From Burkholderia pyrrocinia (GTDB lineage: Bacteria; Pseudomonadota; Gammaproteobacteria; Burkholderiales; Burkholderiaceae): a DNA stretch of 64,000 nucleotides. The notes under the pieces are model-generated. The model made no database searches. It saw only the letters and a list, made by a program, of their open reading frames with translations, and had not been told where the DNA came from. Where the stretch lies: NCBI RefSeq assembly GCF_022809715.1, contig NZ_CP094459.1, forward strand, positions 1,984,001-2,048,000, given 5' to 3'. Both the position numbers and the translations under genes were made by a program. Shown here one piece after another: positions 43,285 through 52,953 of the stretch (position 1 is its first letter; each line of letters starts with the position of its first letter).

Positions 43285-43842
43285 GTGGCGCTCGCCTATC
43301 GATTTCTGCTGATCGCCGGCGTATCGGCCGCGCTGATTGCCGGTTCCGGAACTGCCCATGCGGCGCCCGCGCCCGCGGCAACGGCTGCCGCGGCATGCCC
43401 GTCGCCGTCGTTCGACCGCTATCCGGCACCCGCCGCAAGCGCACCGCGCAAGCCGGCGGCGTCGCCCAGGCTGACCGCCAGGGAAGCGCGCCTGTACCGC
43501 ACCGTCATTCGCGACGCATTCACGCAACCGGCCAATTTTGCCGGCTACTATCGCGTCGCGACCTGGGGTTGCGGAACGGATTGCCGAAATTTCGCGATCG
43601 TCGACAAGTACACGGGCAAGACGTACACGATGCCCGGCGTGCAGGCCATCGCGGGCGTGATGGGCAACGACGACGAACGCGTCGCTTTCCGCGCCGGCAG
43701 CAGGCTGCTGATCGTCGCGGGCTGCTTCAACGACGATTGCGGCGACGGCAATGCGAAGGCTGCCCGGTTCTTCTACGAATGGACCGGCACGCGGCTGCGG
43801 CAGGTCGGCACTTGTCCGCTGGTCGTTGCGCCAGTCGAATAA
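43285..43842 (+). CDS. Hypothetical secreted protein
   Basis: A 185-residue protein with preferred start GTG 43285 (VALAYRFLLIAGVSAALIAGS) and an AAGGA ribosome site about 8 bases before it; a longer ATG start at 43216 adds 23 residues ahead of the signal. A signal peptide cut after A-H-A is followed by an Ala/Pro linker (to about residue 65). The folded part has four cysteines in W-G-C-G-T-D-C-R-N-F and A-G-C-F-N-D-D-C-G-D-G and an F-A-G-Y-Y-R-V-A-T-W segment, suggesting a disulfide-stabilised periplasmic protein. Function unknown. Confidence 0.65.
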   Translation: MALAYRFLLIAGVSAALIAGSGTAHAAPAPAATAAAACPSPSFDRYPAPAASAPRKPAASPRLTAREARLYRTVIRDAFTQPANFAGYYRVATWGCGTDCRNFAIVDKYTGKTYTMPGVQAIAGVMGNDDERVAFRAGSRLLIVAGCFNDDCGDGNAKAARFFYEWTGTRLRQVGTCPLVVAPVE

Positions 43843-43888
43843 CAGTCAAATAACCGGCAACCGATCCGCGCAGCACTCACGAAAACCG

Positions 43889-45127
43889 TCACGCCGCCGG
43901 CGCGCGTGCCCCGTCGCCGCATGCCGCGACGAACACGACCGCGAGCACCACGCCGATCGACACGAACGGCGCCGCCGGATGCAGTTCGTACAGCATCGTA
44001 CCGGCCAGCGGCGCGACGACCATGCTGAGCCCTTGCGCCATCGACATCGCGCCCGCGCACGCAGCCTGCTCGTGCGCTTCGACGCGCGTGCTCGCGAGCG
44101 CCGCGACTGCGGGAAACGCGGCGCCCAACCCGCACGCCGCCACGAAGTAGCTCGCGCACAGCAGCAGCGGGTACGCGGCCTCCGCGGCCAGCGCCGACAC
44201 GAACCCCGCGCCCCCCGCCAGCGCGCCCCAGCGCAGGCACTGGAGCGGCGCGACCGCACGCAGGCGGCCGACCAGCGACTGCGTCGCGATCAGCCCGATG
44301 CCGGCGCTGCCGAGCGCGTAGCCGACCACCATCGACGCGTCGCCCGTCCGCACGTGCAGCCGGTCGATCGCGTAAAAGCCGAGCACGCTGTTCGCGATCA
44401 TCACCGCGCTGTACAGCGCGAACGCGCTGCACCACGGCAGGCGCAGGCGCGGATCGGTCGGCTTCAGCCGGGGCGGCGCCTGCCGCGCCGCATGCGCGCC
44501 GTCGTCGCGCAGCCGTCGCAGCCCCGCCAGTCCGGCGAGCGGCAGCAGCGCGAAAACGGCGAGCGCGAGCGTCATGTCGATCCCGGCCAGCCAGCCCGCG
44601 AGCGGCGGCGCGAGCACCATTCCGATCGCGCCCGCCGCGCCGAATCGTGCGACCGCGGCCGCGCGCCCCGTGGCCAGGGTCCGGTCCGCGATCCACGCCA
44701 TGGCCGCGACTGGCAGCCCCGCATAGCAGCCGCCCATCGCCGCGCGCGTAACGAGCAGCGCGACAAAGCCCGCCCATACCGGCGGCACGGCGCTGCCGCC
44801 GTCGCGCAGCGCCCAGCCGACGTAGCCGGCCAGCAGCAGCGAACTCGCGACGAAGCCGCCGATCGCCGCGCGCATCGCCGGCAGCCGCCCGCGGGTGTCC
44901 GCCGCGCGCCCCCAGCGCGGCGCGGCGATCATCCACACGAGCCCGACGATGCCGATGATCGCGCCGACATGTAGCGGCTCGAGATGCATGCGCCGCGCCA
45001 TCGGCCCGGCGATCGTGACGAATGCGTAGGTGCCGGCCACCATCGCGAAATTCACGAACAGCAGCGGCAGGAAAGATACGCCGGCATCGGCCGGCGTGGG
45101 CACGGAGTCAGCGGAAGTCGTCGACAT
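43889..45127 (-). CDS. MFS exporter of the catecholate siderophore locus
   Basis: A 412-residue protein (MSTTSADSVPTPADAG) with twelve membrane segments. The MFS loop motif (R-W-G-R-A-A-D-T-R-G-R) lies near residue 70. It lies at the 3' end of the siderophore biosynthesis genes on the same strand, so export of the newly made siderophore is the expected role, as for EntS or YmfD-like pumps. Alternatively it could import the ferric chelate across the inner membrane. An upstream extension of 53 residues is possible but unlikely. Confidence 0.8.
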   Translation of the reverse strand: MSTTSADSVPTPADAGVSFLPLLFVNFAMVAGTYAFVTIAGPMARRMHLEPLHVGAIIGIVGLVWMIAAPRWGRAADTRGRLPAMRAAIGGFVASSLLLAGYVGWALRDGGSAVPPVWAGFVALLVTRAAMGGCYAGLPVAAMAWIADRTLATGRAAAVARFGAAGAIGMVLAPPLAGWLAGIDMTLALAVFALLPLAGLAGLRRLRDDGAHAARQAPPRLKPTDPRLRLPWCSAFALYSAVMIANSVLGFYAIDRLHVRTGDASMVVGYALGSAGIGLIATQSLVGRLRAVAPLQCLRWGALAGGAGFVSALAAEAAYPLLLCASYFVAACGLGAAFPAVAALASTRVEAHEQAACAGAMSMAQGLSMVVAPLAGTMLYELHPAAPFVSIGVVLAVVFVAACGDGARAPAA

Positions 45128-45305
45128 AAGGTGTTCCGATGAAAGAAGGCAAGCGTCGTGCGTCAGCACGAATGGACGCCGGCATCGCGTGACGCAGCGC
45201 ATCGGGCACGGGCAGCCGCGCGCCGACGCGCAGCCGTTCCTCGTAACGCAGCAACGCGAACGCGCCTGCCGCGCCTCGTTCGACACAGGCCGGAATGTGT
45301 TTCAT
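45108..45305 (-). CDS. Possible small gene (65 residues) between entA-like and exporter genes
   Basis: An open frame from ATG 45305 (MKHIPACVERGAAGAF) that fills most of the 212-bp gap after the dehydrogenase and ends 20 bases inside the exporter start. No recognised domain, no signal peptide, and third-position GC lower than in the neighbours, especially in the second half. It may be real and couple the two genes, or it may be chance. Reported as a weak candidate. Confidence 0.25.
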   Translation of the reverse strand: MKHIPACVERGAAGAFALLRYEERLRVGARLPVPDALRHAMPASIRADARRLPSFIGTPYVDDFR

Positions 45306-45339
45306 GACGATGCGCCGGAAACGGACGAAGGCCGTGCCG

Positions 45340-46134
45340 TCACACACCGAGCGTCGCGCCGCCGTCGACGCACAGCGTGTGCAGCGTCACGTGGCGCGCG
45401 GCATCGGACAGCAGGAACAGCACGGTGCCGGCGACGTCGTCCGGCGTGGCGATGCGGCCGAGCGGGATGCCCGTGCGATAGGTTTCGAGCGAACCCGCGA
45501 TGACGCCCGCCGGGCCTTCCGGGCCGCGCCACAGTTGGCGCTGCATCGGCGTGTCGGTCGAACCCGGCGCGACGATGTTGCAGCGAATGCCGTGGCCGGC
45601 CAGTTCCAGGCCGAGGCAGCGCGTGAACTGATGCGCGGCGGCCTTGGACGCGGCGTAGGCGGCCATCTGCGTGCGCGGCACGAGCGCCGCGTTCGACCCG
45701 ACGGTCACGATGCTGCCCGCGCGTCGCACGATCATGCGCTGTGCGACCGCGCGCGACAGGTGGAACACGCCGTGCGCGTTCACCGCGAAGCAATGCGCCC
45801 AGTCGTCGTCGCTCAGCGACGTCGCGGTCGCGAGCCGCAGCACGCCGGCGACGTTCGCGAGCATGCCGATCGGGCCGACCGCCGCCTCCACGTGCTCGAT
45901 TGCCGCGCGCACGGCGTGCGCGTCGGCCACGTCGACCGTGAACGGATGGACGCGGCCCGGCGCCGGCGGCCGATCCCCGGTCGCGCGCGCCAGCGCGTCG
46001 CCGTCGGCGTCGAACGCGGCGACGTCGGCTCCGCGCGCGGCGAGCGCGCGAACCACGGCGGCGCCGATCCCGCGCGCCGCGCCGGTCACGACGGCCACGC
46101 CCGCCGGAAATGTCATTTCGGGTTCCCTGCTCAT
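45340..46134 (-). CDS. entA: 2,3-dihydro-2,3-dihydroxybenzoate dehydrogenase (EntA/DhbA-like)
   Basis: A 264-residue short-chain dehydrogenase. The NAD motif T-G-A-A-R-G-I-G lies near residue 17, N-V-A-G-V near 95, and catalytic Ser/Tyr-x3-Lys as V-G-S-N-A-A-L... and A-A-Y-A-A-S-K-A-A. ATG 46134 overlaps the NRPS stop as ATGA. It converts 2,3-dihydro-DHB (made by the isochorismatase) to the catechol 2,3-dihydroxybenzoate. Confidence 0.88.
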   Translation of the reverse strand: MSREPEMTFPAGVAVVTGAARGIGAAVVRALAARGADVAAFDADGDALARATGDRPPAPGRVHPFTVDVADAHAVRAAIEHVEAAVGPIGMLANVAGVLRLATATSLSDDDWAHCFAVNAHGVFHLSRAVAQRMIVRRAGSIVTVGSNAALVPRTQMAAYAASKAAAHQFTRCLGLELAGHGIRCNIVAPGSTDTPMQRQLWRGPEGPAGVIAGSLETYRTGIPLGRIATPDDVAGTVLFLLSDAARHVTLHTLCVDGGATLGV

Positions 46135-49100
46135 CGCTTCAAGTTCCTCGTATCGGTTTCCATGTCGGCCCATGCGGCGAGCCGTTCGGTCAGTGCGGCG
46201 CCGATCGCCGCCATCGGTTCGGGATCGGACATCCCGTCGTGCGAGCAGTCGAGCGCCACGCAGGTCGGCAACGCCGCCGGCCGGTGCACGGCCCAGCTGT
46301 CGGGCGCCGGTGTACCGGGCCGCTTGCGGGTCGCGTTGAACAGCAGCAGTTCGCCGCCGTAATGCGGGGTCGGCGCCGCACGGAACTGACGCATCTGCCG
46401 CAGCGTCGCGTCGACCAGCACGTCGAGCCCTGCGCCGCCGAGCGCTGCGAACGGGCTGTTCGCGCGCAGCAGGCGCTGCCGCAGCAGCGCGTCGGACAAC
46501 GCCGCCGTGTCGAAATCGCCGTTCACCGTCAGCAGGATCCGCAGCGCGTCGCCCGTCTCCGGCTGCGGCTGTGCCGTCCATGCGGACGACGGATAGCTGT
46601 CCATCAGCGCGAGCACGCCGACCGGTGCGCCTGCGCGTTCGAGGGCCGCCGCGACCGCGTACGCGAGCGCGCCGCCCAGCGACCAGCCGAGCAGGTGGTA
46701 TGGACCGTTCGGCTGCAGCGCACGCACGCGCTGCACATAGGTGTCGACGAGCGCGTCGAAATCGGCCGCGCCGTTCGTGTCATCGACCGACAGCTGCAGC
46801 CCGTCGATCGTCGTGTCGGGCAGGTACGCGGCGAGCCGCAGGTAGCTCCACGCGAGGCCATCGGCCGGATGGATGCAGATCAGCCGCTGCGCGGGTCCGC
46901 CCGCCGCCTGAATCGCGAGATGCGGCGCGAACGCGTCGCGCGCCGCCCGCGGCCGGTATGGCAGCGGCGTGCGCAGCGCAGCCGTCAGCGCCGCGACCGT
47001 CGCGTGGCGGAACAGCATCGACACCGGCACGTCGCGGCCGAGCGCGGTCGCCAGCCGCGCGCTCGCCTGGATCGCCTGCAACGACTTGCCGCCAATGTCG
47101 AAGAAATTCGAATCCGGCGTCAGCGCGACGCCGCCGAGCACGCTGCGCCACGCGTGCATCACCTGCCGTTCGAGCGCGTCGGCGCGCGGATCGTCGTCCA
47201 CGCCGATGCGACCCGCCATCGCGAGCTGATGCAACGCGTTGCGATCGGTCTTGCCGTTGACGTTGCGCGGCAGCCGTTCGAGCACGTGCCACGCGTCGGG
47301 AATCGCCGCGGCCGGCAGCGCGTCGGCGAGCTGCGCGCGCAGCGCGGCCGTGTCGTCGACCCCGGCGACGAACGCCGCGAGCGTCGTCACGTCGGCGTCG
47401 CCGCGCAGCGCGACGACCGCTGCCTCGCGCACGTCCGGCGTGCGCAGCAGCCAGTCCTCGATCTCGCGCGGATCGATGCGCACGCCGCTGATCTTCACCT
47501 CGTGGTCGATCCGGCCGTCGAACACCAGCCGGCCATCGCGCACGGTGGCGAGATCGCCGGTCCGGTAGGCACGCGCGCCGCTCCCCGGCAGCGTGACGAA
47601 ACGCGCGGACGTCAGCGCCGCATTGCCCGGATAGCCGAGCGCCAGCGCGTCGCCGCACAGCACCAGTTCGCCCGTGCGGCCCTCGGCCACCGGATACAGC
47701 CGCTCGTCGACGACCTGCGCGTCGACGCCCGCGCGCGGCGTGCCGATCGGCACCGGCTCGCCGTCGCGCCAGACCGCGCCGGGGCCGCTCACGCACGCGG
47801 CCGTCGCGATGATCGTGGTTTCGGTCGGCCCGTAGGTGTTCAGCAGCACCTGGTTCGGCAGGTGCGCATGCCAGCGCCGGATCCGCTCCGGCAACGCGGC
47901 CTCGCCGCCGATGATCGTCAGGCGCACGCCGGCGAGGCGTTGCGCATGGCGTACGTCCAGTGCGTGGGCGAGCACGTGCCAGTACGCGGTCGGCAGGTCG
48001 AGCACCGTGATGCGGCGGCGCTCGACCTCGGCCGTGAACGCGTCGACCGAGTCGAGCATCGCGTCGTCGCGCAGCACGAGCGTCGCGCCATTGCAAAGCG
48101 TCGCGAAGATCTCCTCGAAGCTCGCATCGAAATGCAGCGGCGCGAACTGCAGCACCCGGTCGCCCGGACCGATGCGATACAGGTCGCGCGTGCTCGCGAC
48201 GAAATGCGCGAGCGCGCCGCGCCCGACCAGCACGCCGTTAGGCCGGCCGGTCGATCCCGACGTGTACAGCAGGTACGCGGGCTGTGCCGCGTCGGGCGCC
48301 ACGCACGCCACGTCATGCGGCGACGGCACACGCGCCGCGTCCAGATCGAGCACCGGCCGGCCGCCTGCGCATTCGCGATACGCATCGCGCGTGATCACCA
48401 GCGCAGGCGCTGCATCCGCCAGCATCGCCGCGACGCGCTGCGGCGGCCCGTCCGGATCGATCGGCATGATCGTCGCGCCGACCTTCAGCACGGCCAGCAT
48501 CGCCGCGATCACGTCGGGCGCGCGCGGTGCCGCGATCGCGACGCGTGCGTCGCGCGCCACACCCCGTCGTCCGAGTTCCGCCGCAAGCGCATCGGCATCG
48601 GCGAGCAGCGCGCGATAGTCGATGCGCCGGTCGCCGGCCTCGATCGCCGGTTGCGCCGGCATGTCGAGCGCGATGCGTTCGATCCGCGCGAGCACGTCGT
48701 CGCACGGTCCGGCGAGCGGCGCACCGCGCACGATCGACGGCGCGGGCATCCCGTCGAGCAACGCACCGACGGGTTCGTCCGGCGCCTGTCCGGCGAACGC
48801 GTCGAGCCACGCGGAAAGATCGTGCGCCTGCGCGGCGAGCACGGCCTCGTCGTATGCGTTCGGGTTTGCTTCCAGCGCCAGATGCCACGCGCCGCCGCGC
48901 ACGGCGAGCGTCACGTTCAGATCCTTCACCGGGCCGCCGCTTACCGCGCGCGTATCGCTCGCGAGCCCGTGGAACGCGACCTGCCGTTCGAACGGCATCA
49001 CGTTGACGGCCTGGTTGAACAGGAACGCGTTGCGTTCCAGCAACCCGAGATCGCCGCGAATCCAGCCATACCGGTAATACAGGTGCGGCCGGATCGCGCA

Positions 49101-50045
49101 CAGGCGCTCCGCGCATTCGCGCGCGAGCGCACGCGGCGAGCGCCCTGCGCCGACATGCATGCGCAGCGGCACGATGTTCATCGCCATGCACGGCACGCCG
49201 AGTGCCGGCGTGCCGAGCCGGTTCATCACCGGCAGCCCGAGCGTCAGGTCGCACCGGCCGCCCTGCTTCGCGAGCCAGATGCCGACCGCGCACAGCAGCC
49301 ACGCATTCCAGTCGACGTCGACGCGCTCGGCGGCCGCGCGGAGCGCGTGCACGCGCTCCGCGTCGAGCACGTGCGTCGCGCGCAGCGCGCACGGGGCAAT
49401 ATCCTGCTTCGGCGCGAGCACGAGCGGCGCGGGCACGTCGCGCAGATGTTCGCGCCAGAACGCGCGATCGGCATCGAAGCCGCCGGCGCCGCGATAACGC
49501 GCCTCGGCCTCCACCACGCGATCGATCCGCCAGTCGGGCAGCGCCGGCAGCGGCCCGCCGCCGACGCGCGCGTTGTAGCGGGCGGCCACGGCCTGCTGCA
49601 GCAGCCCGTAGCCGAAGCCGTCGAGCGCGATGTGATGCACCTGCAGATACCACCAGTGCCGGGTCGGCGACAGCCGCAGCAGCGCGGTGCGGTATAGCGG
49701 ATCGGCCGTCACGTCGCAGCAGATCGCGAGCGACGCCTTCATCCATGCGTGCGCCGCCTGCACGGGATCGGCTTGCGTCGACAGGTCGACGAGCGGCAGC
49801 CGCGTGCGCGGCGGCCGGCGCCCCTGCCACAGCGCATCGTCTTGCCACGCGAACCGCATGTGCAGCGCGTCGGCGTGATCGAGCACGGCCTCGACGCTGT
49901 CGGTCAGCGCGGCGACGTCGAGCGCGCCGTCGAGCTCGACGGTCTCGGCCGTCAGATAGCCTGGATCGTCGGGGTCGACCTGTTGCGCGACCCAGATTCC
50001 GTATTGCGCGGACGTCGCGCGGATCGGCAAGGATTCGTTTTTCAT
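46131..50045 (-). CDS. Single-module NRPS (C-A-PCP-TE) of a catecholate siderophore
   Basis: A 1304-residue protein, the length of E. coli EntF, from ATG 50045; an ATG at 50090 (TGATG overlap) would add 15 residues. Condensation domain about 1-440 with H-H-I-A-L-D-G at 137-143. Adenylation domain about 450-940 with Y-T-S-G-S-T-G (594-600). Its pocket residues, aligned by hand to GrsA, read D640 A641 E644 D683 I711 G713 T737 I745 I746 K932. PCP Ser988 in G-G-K-S-L. Thioesterase with G-W-S-L-G-G (Ser1122) and a late His (C-S-H-D-G-M, His1269). The acidic pocket predicts Lys, Orn or Arg, unlike the Ser of EntF. Amino-acid assignment is an inference. Confidence 0.9.
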   Translation of the reverse strand: MKNESLPIRATSAQYGIWVAQQVDPDDPGYLTAETVELDGALDVAALTDSVEAVLDHADALHMRFAWQDDALWQGRRPPRTRLPLVDLSTQADPVQAAHAWMKASLAICCDVTADPLYRTALLRLSPTRHWWYLQVHHIALDGFGYGLLQQAVAARYNARVGGGPLPALPDWRIDRVVEAEARYRGAGGFDADRAFWREHLRDVPAPLVLAPKQDIAPCALRATHVLDAERVHALRAAAERVDVDWNAWLLCAVGIWLAKQGGRCDLTLGLPVMNRLGTPALGVPCMAMNIVPLRMHVGAGRSPRALARECAERLCAIRPHLYYRYGWIRGDLGLLERNAFLFNQAVNVMPFERQVAFHGLASDTRAVSGGPVKDLNVTLAVRGGAWHLALEANPNAYDEAVLAAQAHDLSAWLDAFAGQAPDEPVGALLDGMPAPSIVRGAPLAGPCDDVLARIERIALDMPAQPAIEAGDRRIDYRALLADADALAAELGRRGVARDARVAIAAPRAPDVIAAMLAVLKVGATIMPIDPDGPPQRVAAMLADAAPALVITRDAYRECAGGRPVLDLDAARVPSPHDVACVAPDAAQPAYLLYTSGSTGRPNGVLVGRGALAHFVASTRDLYRIGPGDRVLQFAPLHFDASFEEIFATLCNGATLVLRDDAMLDSVDAFTAEVERRRITVLDLPTAYWHVLAHALDVRHAQRLAGVRLTIIGGEAALPERIRRWHAHLPNQVLLNTYGPTETTIIATAACVSGPGAVWRDGEPVPIGTPRAGVDAQVVDERLYPVAEGRTGELVLCGDALALGYPGNAALTSARFVTLPGSGARAYRTGDLATVRDGRLVFDGRIDHEVKISGVRIDPREIEDWLLRTPDVREAAVVALRGDADVTTLAAFVAGVDDTAALRAQLADALPAAAIPDAWHVLERLPRNVNGKTDRNALHQLAMAGRIGVDDDPRADALERQVMHAWRSVLGGVALTPDSNFFDIGGKSLQAIQASARLATALGRDVPVSMLFRHATVAALTAALRTPLPYRPRAARDAFAPHLAIQAAGGPAQRLICIHPADGLAWSYLRLAAYLPDTTIDGLQLSVDDTNGAADFDALVDTYVQRVRALQPNGPYHLLGWSLGGALAYAVAAALERAGAPVGVLALMDSYPSSAWTAQPQPETGDALRILLTVNGDFDTAALSDALLRQRLLRANSPFAALGGAGLDVLVDATLRQMRQFRAAPTPHYGGELLLFNATRKRPGTPAPDSWAVHRPAALPTCVALDCSHDGMSDPEPMAAIGAALTERLAAWADMETDTRNLKR

Positions 50046-50089
50046 GAGCGGGCTTGCTCCGAGGTTCGTTGAGCCGGAGACGGGCCGCA

Positions 50090-50416
50090 TCACGCGCCCC
50101 GCTCCCATGCGACCACCAGCGCCCGGTTGCGCGCCATCAGCCCCAGGTGCTCGTCCATCACGTACTGGATCTGCTCGAGCTGCTCCGAGGAATCGGCTTC
50201 GCAGCGAAGCTGCAGCACGTCGTCGGTGCGCAGCATCCGGCAAACGCCGTACGGGAAATCGACGGTCGCGCGATGTTCGTCGAACACGACGGGCACCTTG
50301 ATCGCGTAGTGCTTGCACAGCTTGAACAGCACGCGGTCGGCCTGCGGCACCGACACCTCCGCCGTGCTGACGAACGGCGCCGGACGGGCATCGGACATCG
50401 CCGGACGCGCCGTCAT
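50090..50416 (-). CDS. DUF2218-family protein in the siderophore operon
   Basis: A 108-residue protein; ATG 50416 overlaps the isochorismatase stop (ATGA). A second Met (codon 7, M-S-D-A-R-P) is an alternative start. Conserved text P-Q-A-D-R-V-L-F-K-L-C-K-H-Y and the acidic F-D-E-H-R-A-T-V-D-F-P-Y-G-V-C-R-M match PF09981 (DUF2218). The family is of unknown biochemical role and its members occur in siderophore or iron loci. Placement between carrier-protein and NRPS genes suggests a role in assembly or chelate handling; this is inference. Confidence 0.72.
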   Translation of the reverse strand: MTARPAMSDARPAPFVSTAEVSVPQADRVLFKLCKHYAIKVPVVFDEHRATVDFPYGVCRMLRTDDVLQLRCEADSSEQLEQIQYVMDEHLGLMARNRALVVAWERGA

Positions 50417-51300
50417 GCGCTCACCTGCGCCGCGCGCTGCAGCACCCGCGTCCATGCGCCAAGCGTCGGCTGCTCTGCGAGCTGGACGAACGTGACGTCG
50501 TAGCCTTGCGCGCGCCACTGCTCGACGAGCGTCATCATCCGGATCGAATCGAGCCCGCAATCGACCAGGTTGTCGTGCTCGCGCAGGTCGGCGGCAGGCA
50601 TCCGCAGGCTGCGGGCGACCTGCGCCGCGATCGCGGCGAGCGTCGGTGCCGCGTCGTCCGCTGACGCGACGCCGACGAGCGCGCTCGTGGTCACCGCCAT
50701 CCCGCAGCGGCCGGCCACGTAGTCGATCGCCATGCGGTGCTCGCGCTCGGAGAAATCCGCGAGCGCGTCGGCGACGAAGAACGGCTGCACGTCGCGCATG
50801 AACGCGTCGCAGGCGGTCATCAGACAGCCGATGTGCGCATAGATCCCGCAGATCGCGAGCTGGTCGCGTCCCAGCTCGCGCAGGCGCGTCTCGAGCGGCG
50901 AGCGCCGGAACGCGCTGTAGCGCCACTTGTCGAGCACCGTGTCGCCGGGCGCCGGCGCGAGTGCGTCGCAGATCGCCGCACGCGACGGCTGCGCGGTGAG
51001 GCCCGGCCCCCACATGTCGGTCAGGAGCGCCCGGTCGGCCGCGGCCTGCGTCGCCGGCTGCGCGGTGTAGTAGACCGGCATCCCGGCCGCATGCGCAAAA
51101 TCGATCAGGCGGCGCACATGCAAGACGAGCGTCGGCACGGGCGCGGCCGCACGGTCGTAGAAGTCGAGGAAGTAGTCCTGCATGTCGTGCACGAGCAGCG
51201 CCGCGCGGTGCGGGTCGAACCGCCAGTTCACGCGGTTCGCCGGCAGCTCGGCCGGCATCGGATAGGAAGCGATTTTCGGAATGGCCATGATGGATTGCAT
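50413..51300 (-). CDS. entB: Isochorismatase with aryl carrier domain (EntB/DhbB-like)
   Basis: A 295-residue protein, the EntB length. Residues 1-210 are the isochorismate lyase: Asp39 in L-V-H-D-M-Q-D-Y-F, Lys125 in [10 protein letters not shown], and [12 protein letters not shown]. The C-terminal aryl carrier has [10 protein letters not shown] with phosphopantetheine Ser252. It makes 2,3-dihydro-DHB and later holds DHB for the NRPS. No phosphopantetheinyl transferase is in the window. A later start (codon 5) is possible. Confidence 0.93.
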   Translation of the reverse strand: MQSIMAIPKIASYPMPAELPANRVNWRFDPHRAALLVHDMQDYFLDFYDRAAAPVPTLVLHVRRLIDFAHAAGMPVYYTAQPATQAAADRALLTDMWGPGLTAQPSRAAICDALAPAPGDTVLDKWRYSAFRRSPLETRLRELGRDQLAICGIYAHIGCLMTACDAFMRDVQPFFVADALADFSEREHRMAIDYVAGRCGMAVTTSALVGVASADDAAPTLAAIAAQVARSLRMPAADLREHDNLVDCGLDSIRMMTLVEQWRAQGYDVTFVQLAEQPTLGAWTRVLQRAAQVSA

Positions 51301-51336
51301 TGGAATGGAGGAATCGACGGGGCGCCGCCGCGCCCG

Positions 51337-52953
51337 TCAAGCGGCGGCGGCGAGCCGATCCGCGATGTGCTGCCGAAGCGCGCGCTTGTCGATCTTGCCG
51401 ACCGGCGTTTTCGGGAATGCATCGACGAATTCGATCCGGTCGGGCACCTTGTACGCGGCCACGCCCTGTCCGCGCACGAATCGGACGAGGTCCGCTGCGG
51501 CCGGCGCGGGCGCGCCGCGAATCACGTATGCGCAACTGCGTTCGCCGAGATACGGGTCAGGCATCGCGACCAGCGCCGCGTCGACGACGCCCGGATGCGC
51601 GAGCAGCAGGTGTTCGATCTCCTCGGCCGGGATCTTCTCGCCGCCGCGGTTGATCTGGTCTTTCGCGCGCCCCTCGACGACGAGCTGGCCGCCCGCCGTC
51701 AGGCGGACGCGATCGCCGGTGCGATAGAAGCCGTCCGCCGTGAACGCGCGCGCGTTGTGCGCGGCTGCGTCGTAGTAGCCGCGGATCGTGTACGGGCCGC
51801 GCGTCAGCAGATGGCCGACCTCACCGGGTTCGACCGGGCAGTCGTCGTCGTCGACGATGCGGATCTCGTCGTCCGGCGAGATCGGGCGCCCCTGCGTGGC
51901 GATCACCACGTCGCGCGGGTCGTCGAGCCGCGTGTAGTTGACGAGCCCTTCGGCCATCCCGAACACCTGCTGCAATTGCGCGCCGAAGCCGTCGGCCGCG
52001 CGCGCCGCGAGCGCCGGATCGAAGCGCGCGCCGCCGACCTGCACGAGTTCGAGGCTCGCGAGCGCGCCGCGCCGCTGCCCGGCCGCGGCCAGCCACACTG
52101 GCACGAGCGGCGGCACCAGCGCCGCCACCGTCACGCGCTCGCGCTCGATCAGCGGGAACGTGACGTCGGGGCTCGCGTTGTCGCTCAGCACCACGGTGCC
52201 GCCGGCATCGAAGACGCCGAGCGAGCCCGGCGAACTCAGCGCATAGTTGTGCGCGGCCGGCAGCGCCGCGAGATAGACGCTGCGCTCGGTCAGCCCGCAG
52301 ATGCGCGCGCTCTCGCGCACGCTGTACAGGTAGTCGTCATGCGTGCGCGGGATCAGCTTCGGCGTACCCGTGCTGCCGCCCGACAATTGCAGGAACGCGA
52401 TCTCGTGCGCGCCGGGCCCCGGCGGGAGCGTGATGTCGGGCGTCGCCTCCGGCAGCGCGACGCGCGTATTGCCGGGCGCCGTGAACAGCACGTGACGCAG
52501 TGTCGGCGCATCGGCACGGATCTCGCTCGCGAGCGCCCGGTAGTCGAACCCGTCGTGCTGTTCCGCCGCGACATAGGCGAGCGCGCCCGCGTGCCGGCAG
52601 AAGTAGCCGATCTCGCGCCGGCGATGCGCGGGCAGCGCGAACACCGGCAGCGCGCCGATCCGGAACAGTGCGAACGTCACCGCGAAAAATGCGACGCAGT
52701 TCGGCAGTTGCACGACGACGCGGTCGCCCGGCACGATCCCGCACGCGGTCAGCGCGCGGGCCGTGCGTTCGGCTTCCGCCGCGAACGTCCGGTACGACCA
52801 GCGCAGGTCGCCCTGTACGAGCGCGATGCGTTCGCCGTGCCGCGCGACGCGTTCGTCTAACCACTGAGCGAACGACTGGCCGAGCCAGTACCCCTTCTGC
52901 CGGTACGCGCTGGCGAACGCGTCCGGCCACGGCGTGCAGTTCGCGGACGTCAT
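51337..52953 (-). CDS. entE: 2,3-dihydroxybenzoate-AMP ligase (EntE/DhbE-like)
   Basis: A 538-residue adenylating enzyme. The A3 motif [14 protein letters not shown] lies near residue 190; the aryl-acid-specific H-N-Y and later Y-R-T-G-D and G-K-I-D-K segments are also there. ATG 52953 overlaps the isochorismate synthase stop as ATGA. It activates DHB to the adenylate and loads it onto the aryl carrier of the EntB-like protein. Confidence 0.93.
   Translation of the reverse strand: MTSANCTPWPDAFASAYRQKGYWLGQSFAQWLDERVARHGERIALVQGDLRWSYRTFAAEAERTARALTACGIVPGDRVVVQLPNCVAFFAVTFALFRIGALPVFALPAHRRREIGYFCRHAGALAYVAAEQHDGFDYRALASEIRADAPTLRHVLFTAPGNTRVALPEATPDITLPPGPGAHEIAFLQLSGGSTGTPKLIPRTHDDYLYSVRESARICGLTERSVYLAALPAAHNYALSSPGSLGVFDAGGTVVLSDNASPDVTFPLIERERVTVAALVPPLVPVWLAAAGQRRGALASLELVQVGGARFDPALAARAADGFGAQLQQVFGMAEGLVNYTRLDDPRDVVIATQGRPISPDDEIRIVDDDDCPVEPGEVGHLLTRGPYTIRGYYDAAAHNARAFTADGFYRTGDRVRLTAGGQLVVEGRAKDQINRGGEKIPAEEIEHLLLAHPGVVDAALVAMPDPYLGERSCAYVIRGAPAPAAADLVRFVRGQGVAAYKVPDRIEFVDAFPKTPVGKIDKRALRQHIADRLAAAA

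Noticed and set aside
46110..49697. A plus-strand open frame of about 1195 codons opposite the NRPS
   Set aside because: Antisense shadow; all NRPS motifs are on the minus strand in order.
50046..50318. N-terminal extension of the NRPS to 50318
   Set aside because: It would overlap most of the DUF2218 gene and add arginine-rich text; the condensation domain starts naturally at 50045.
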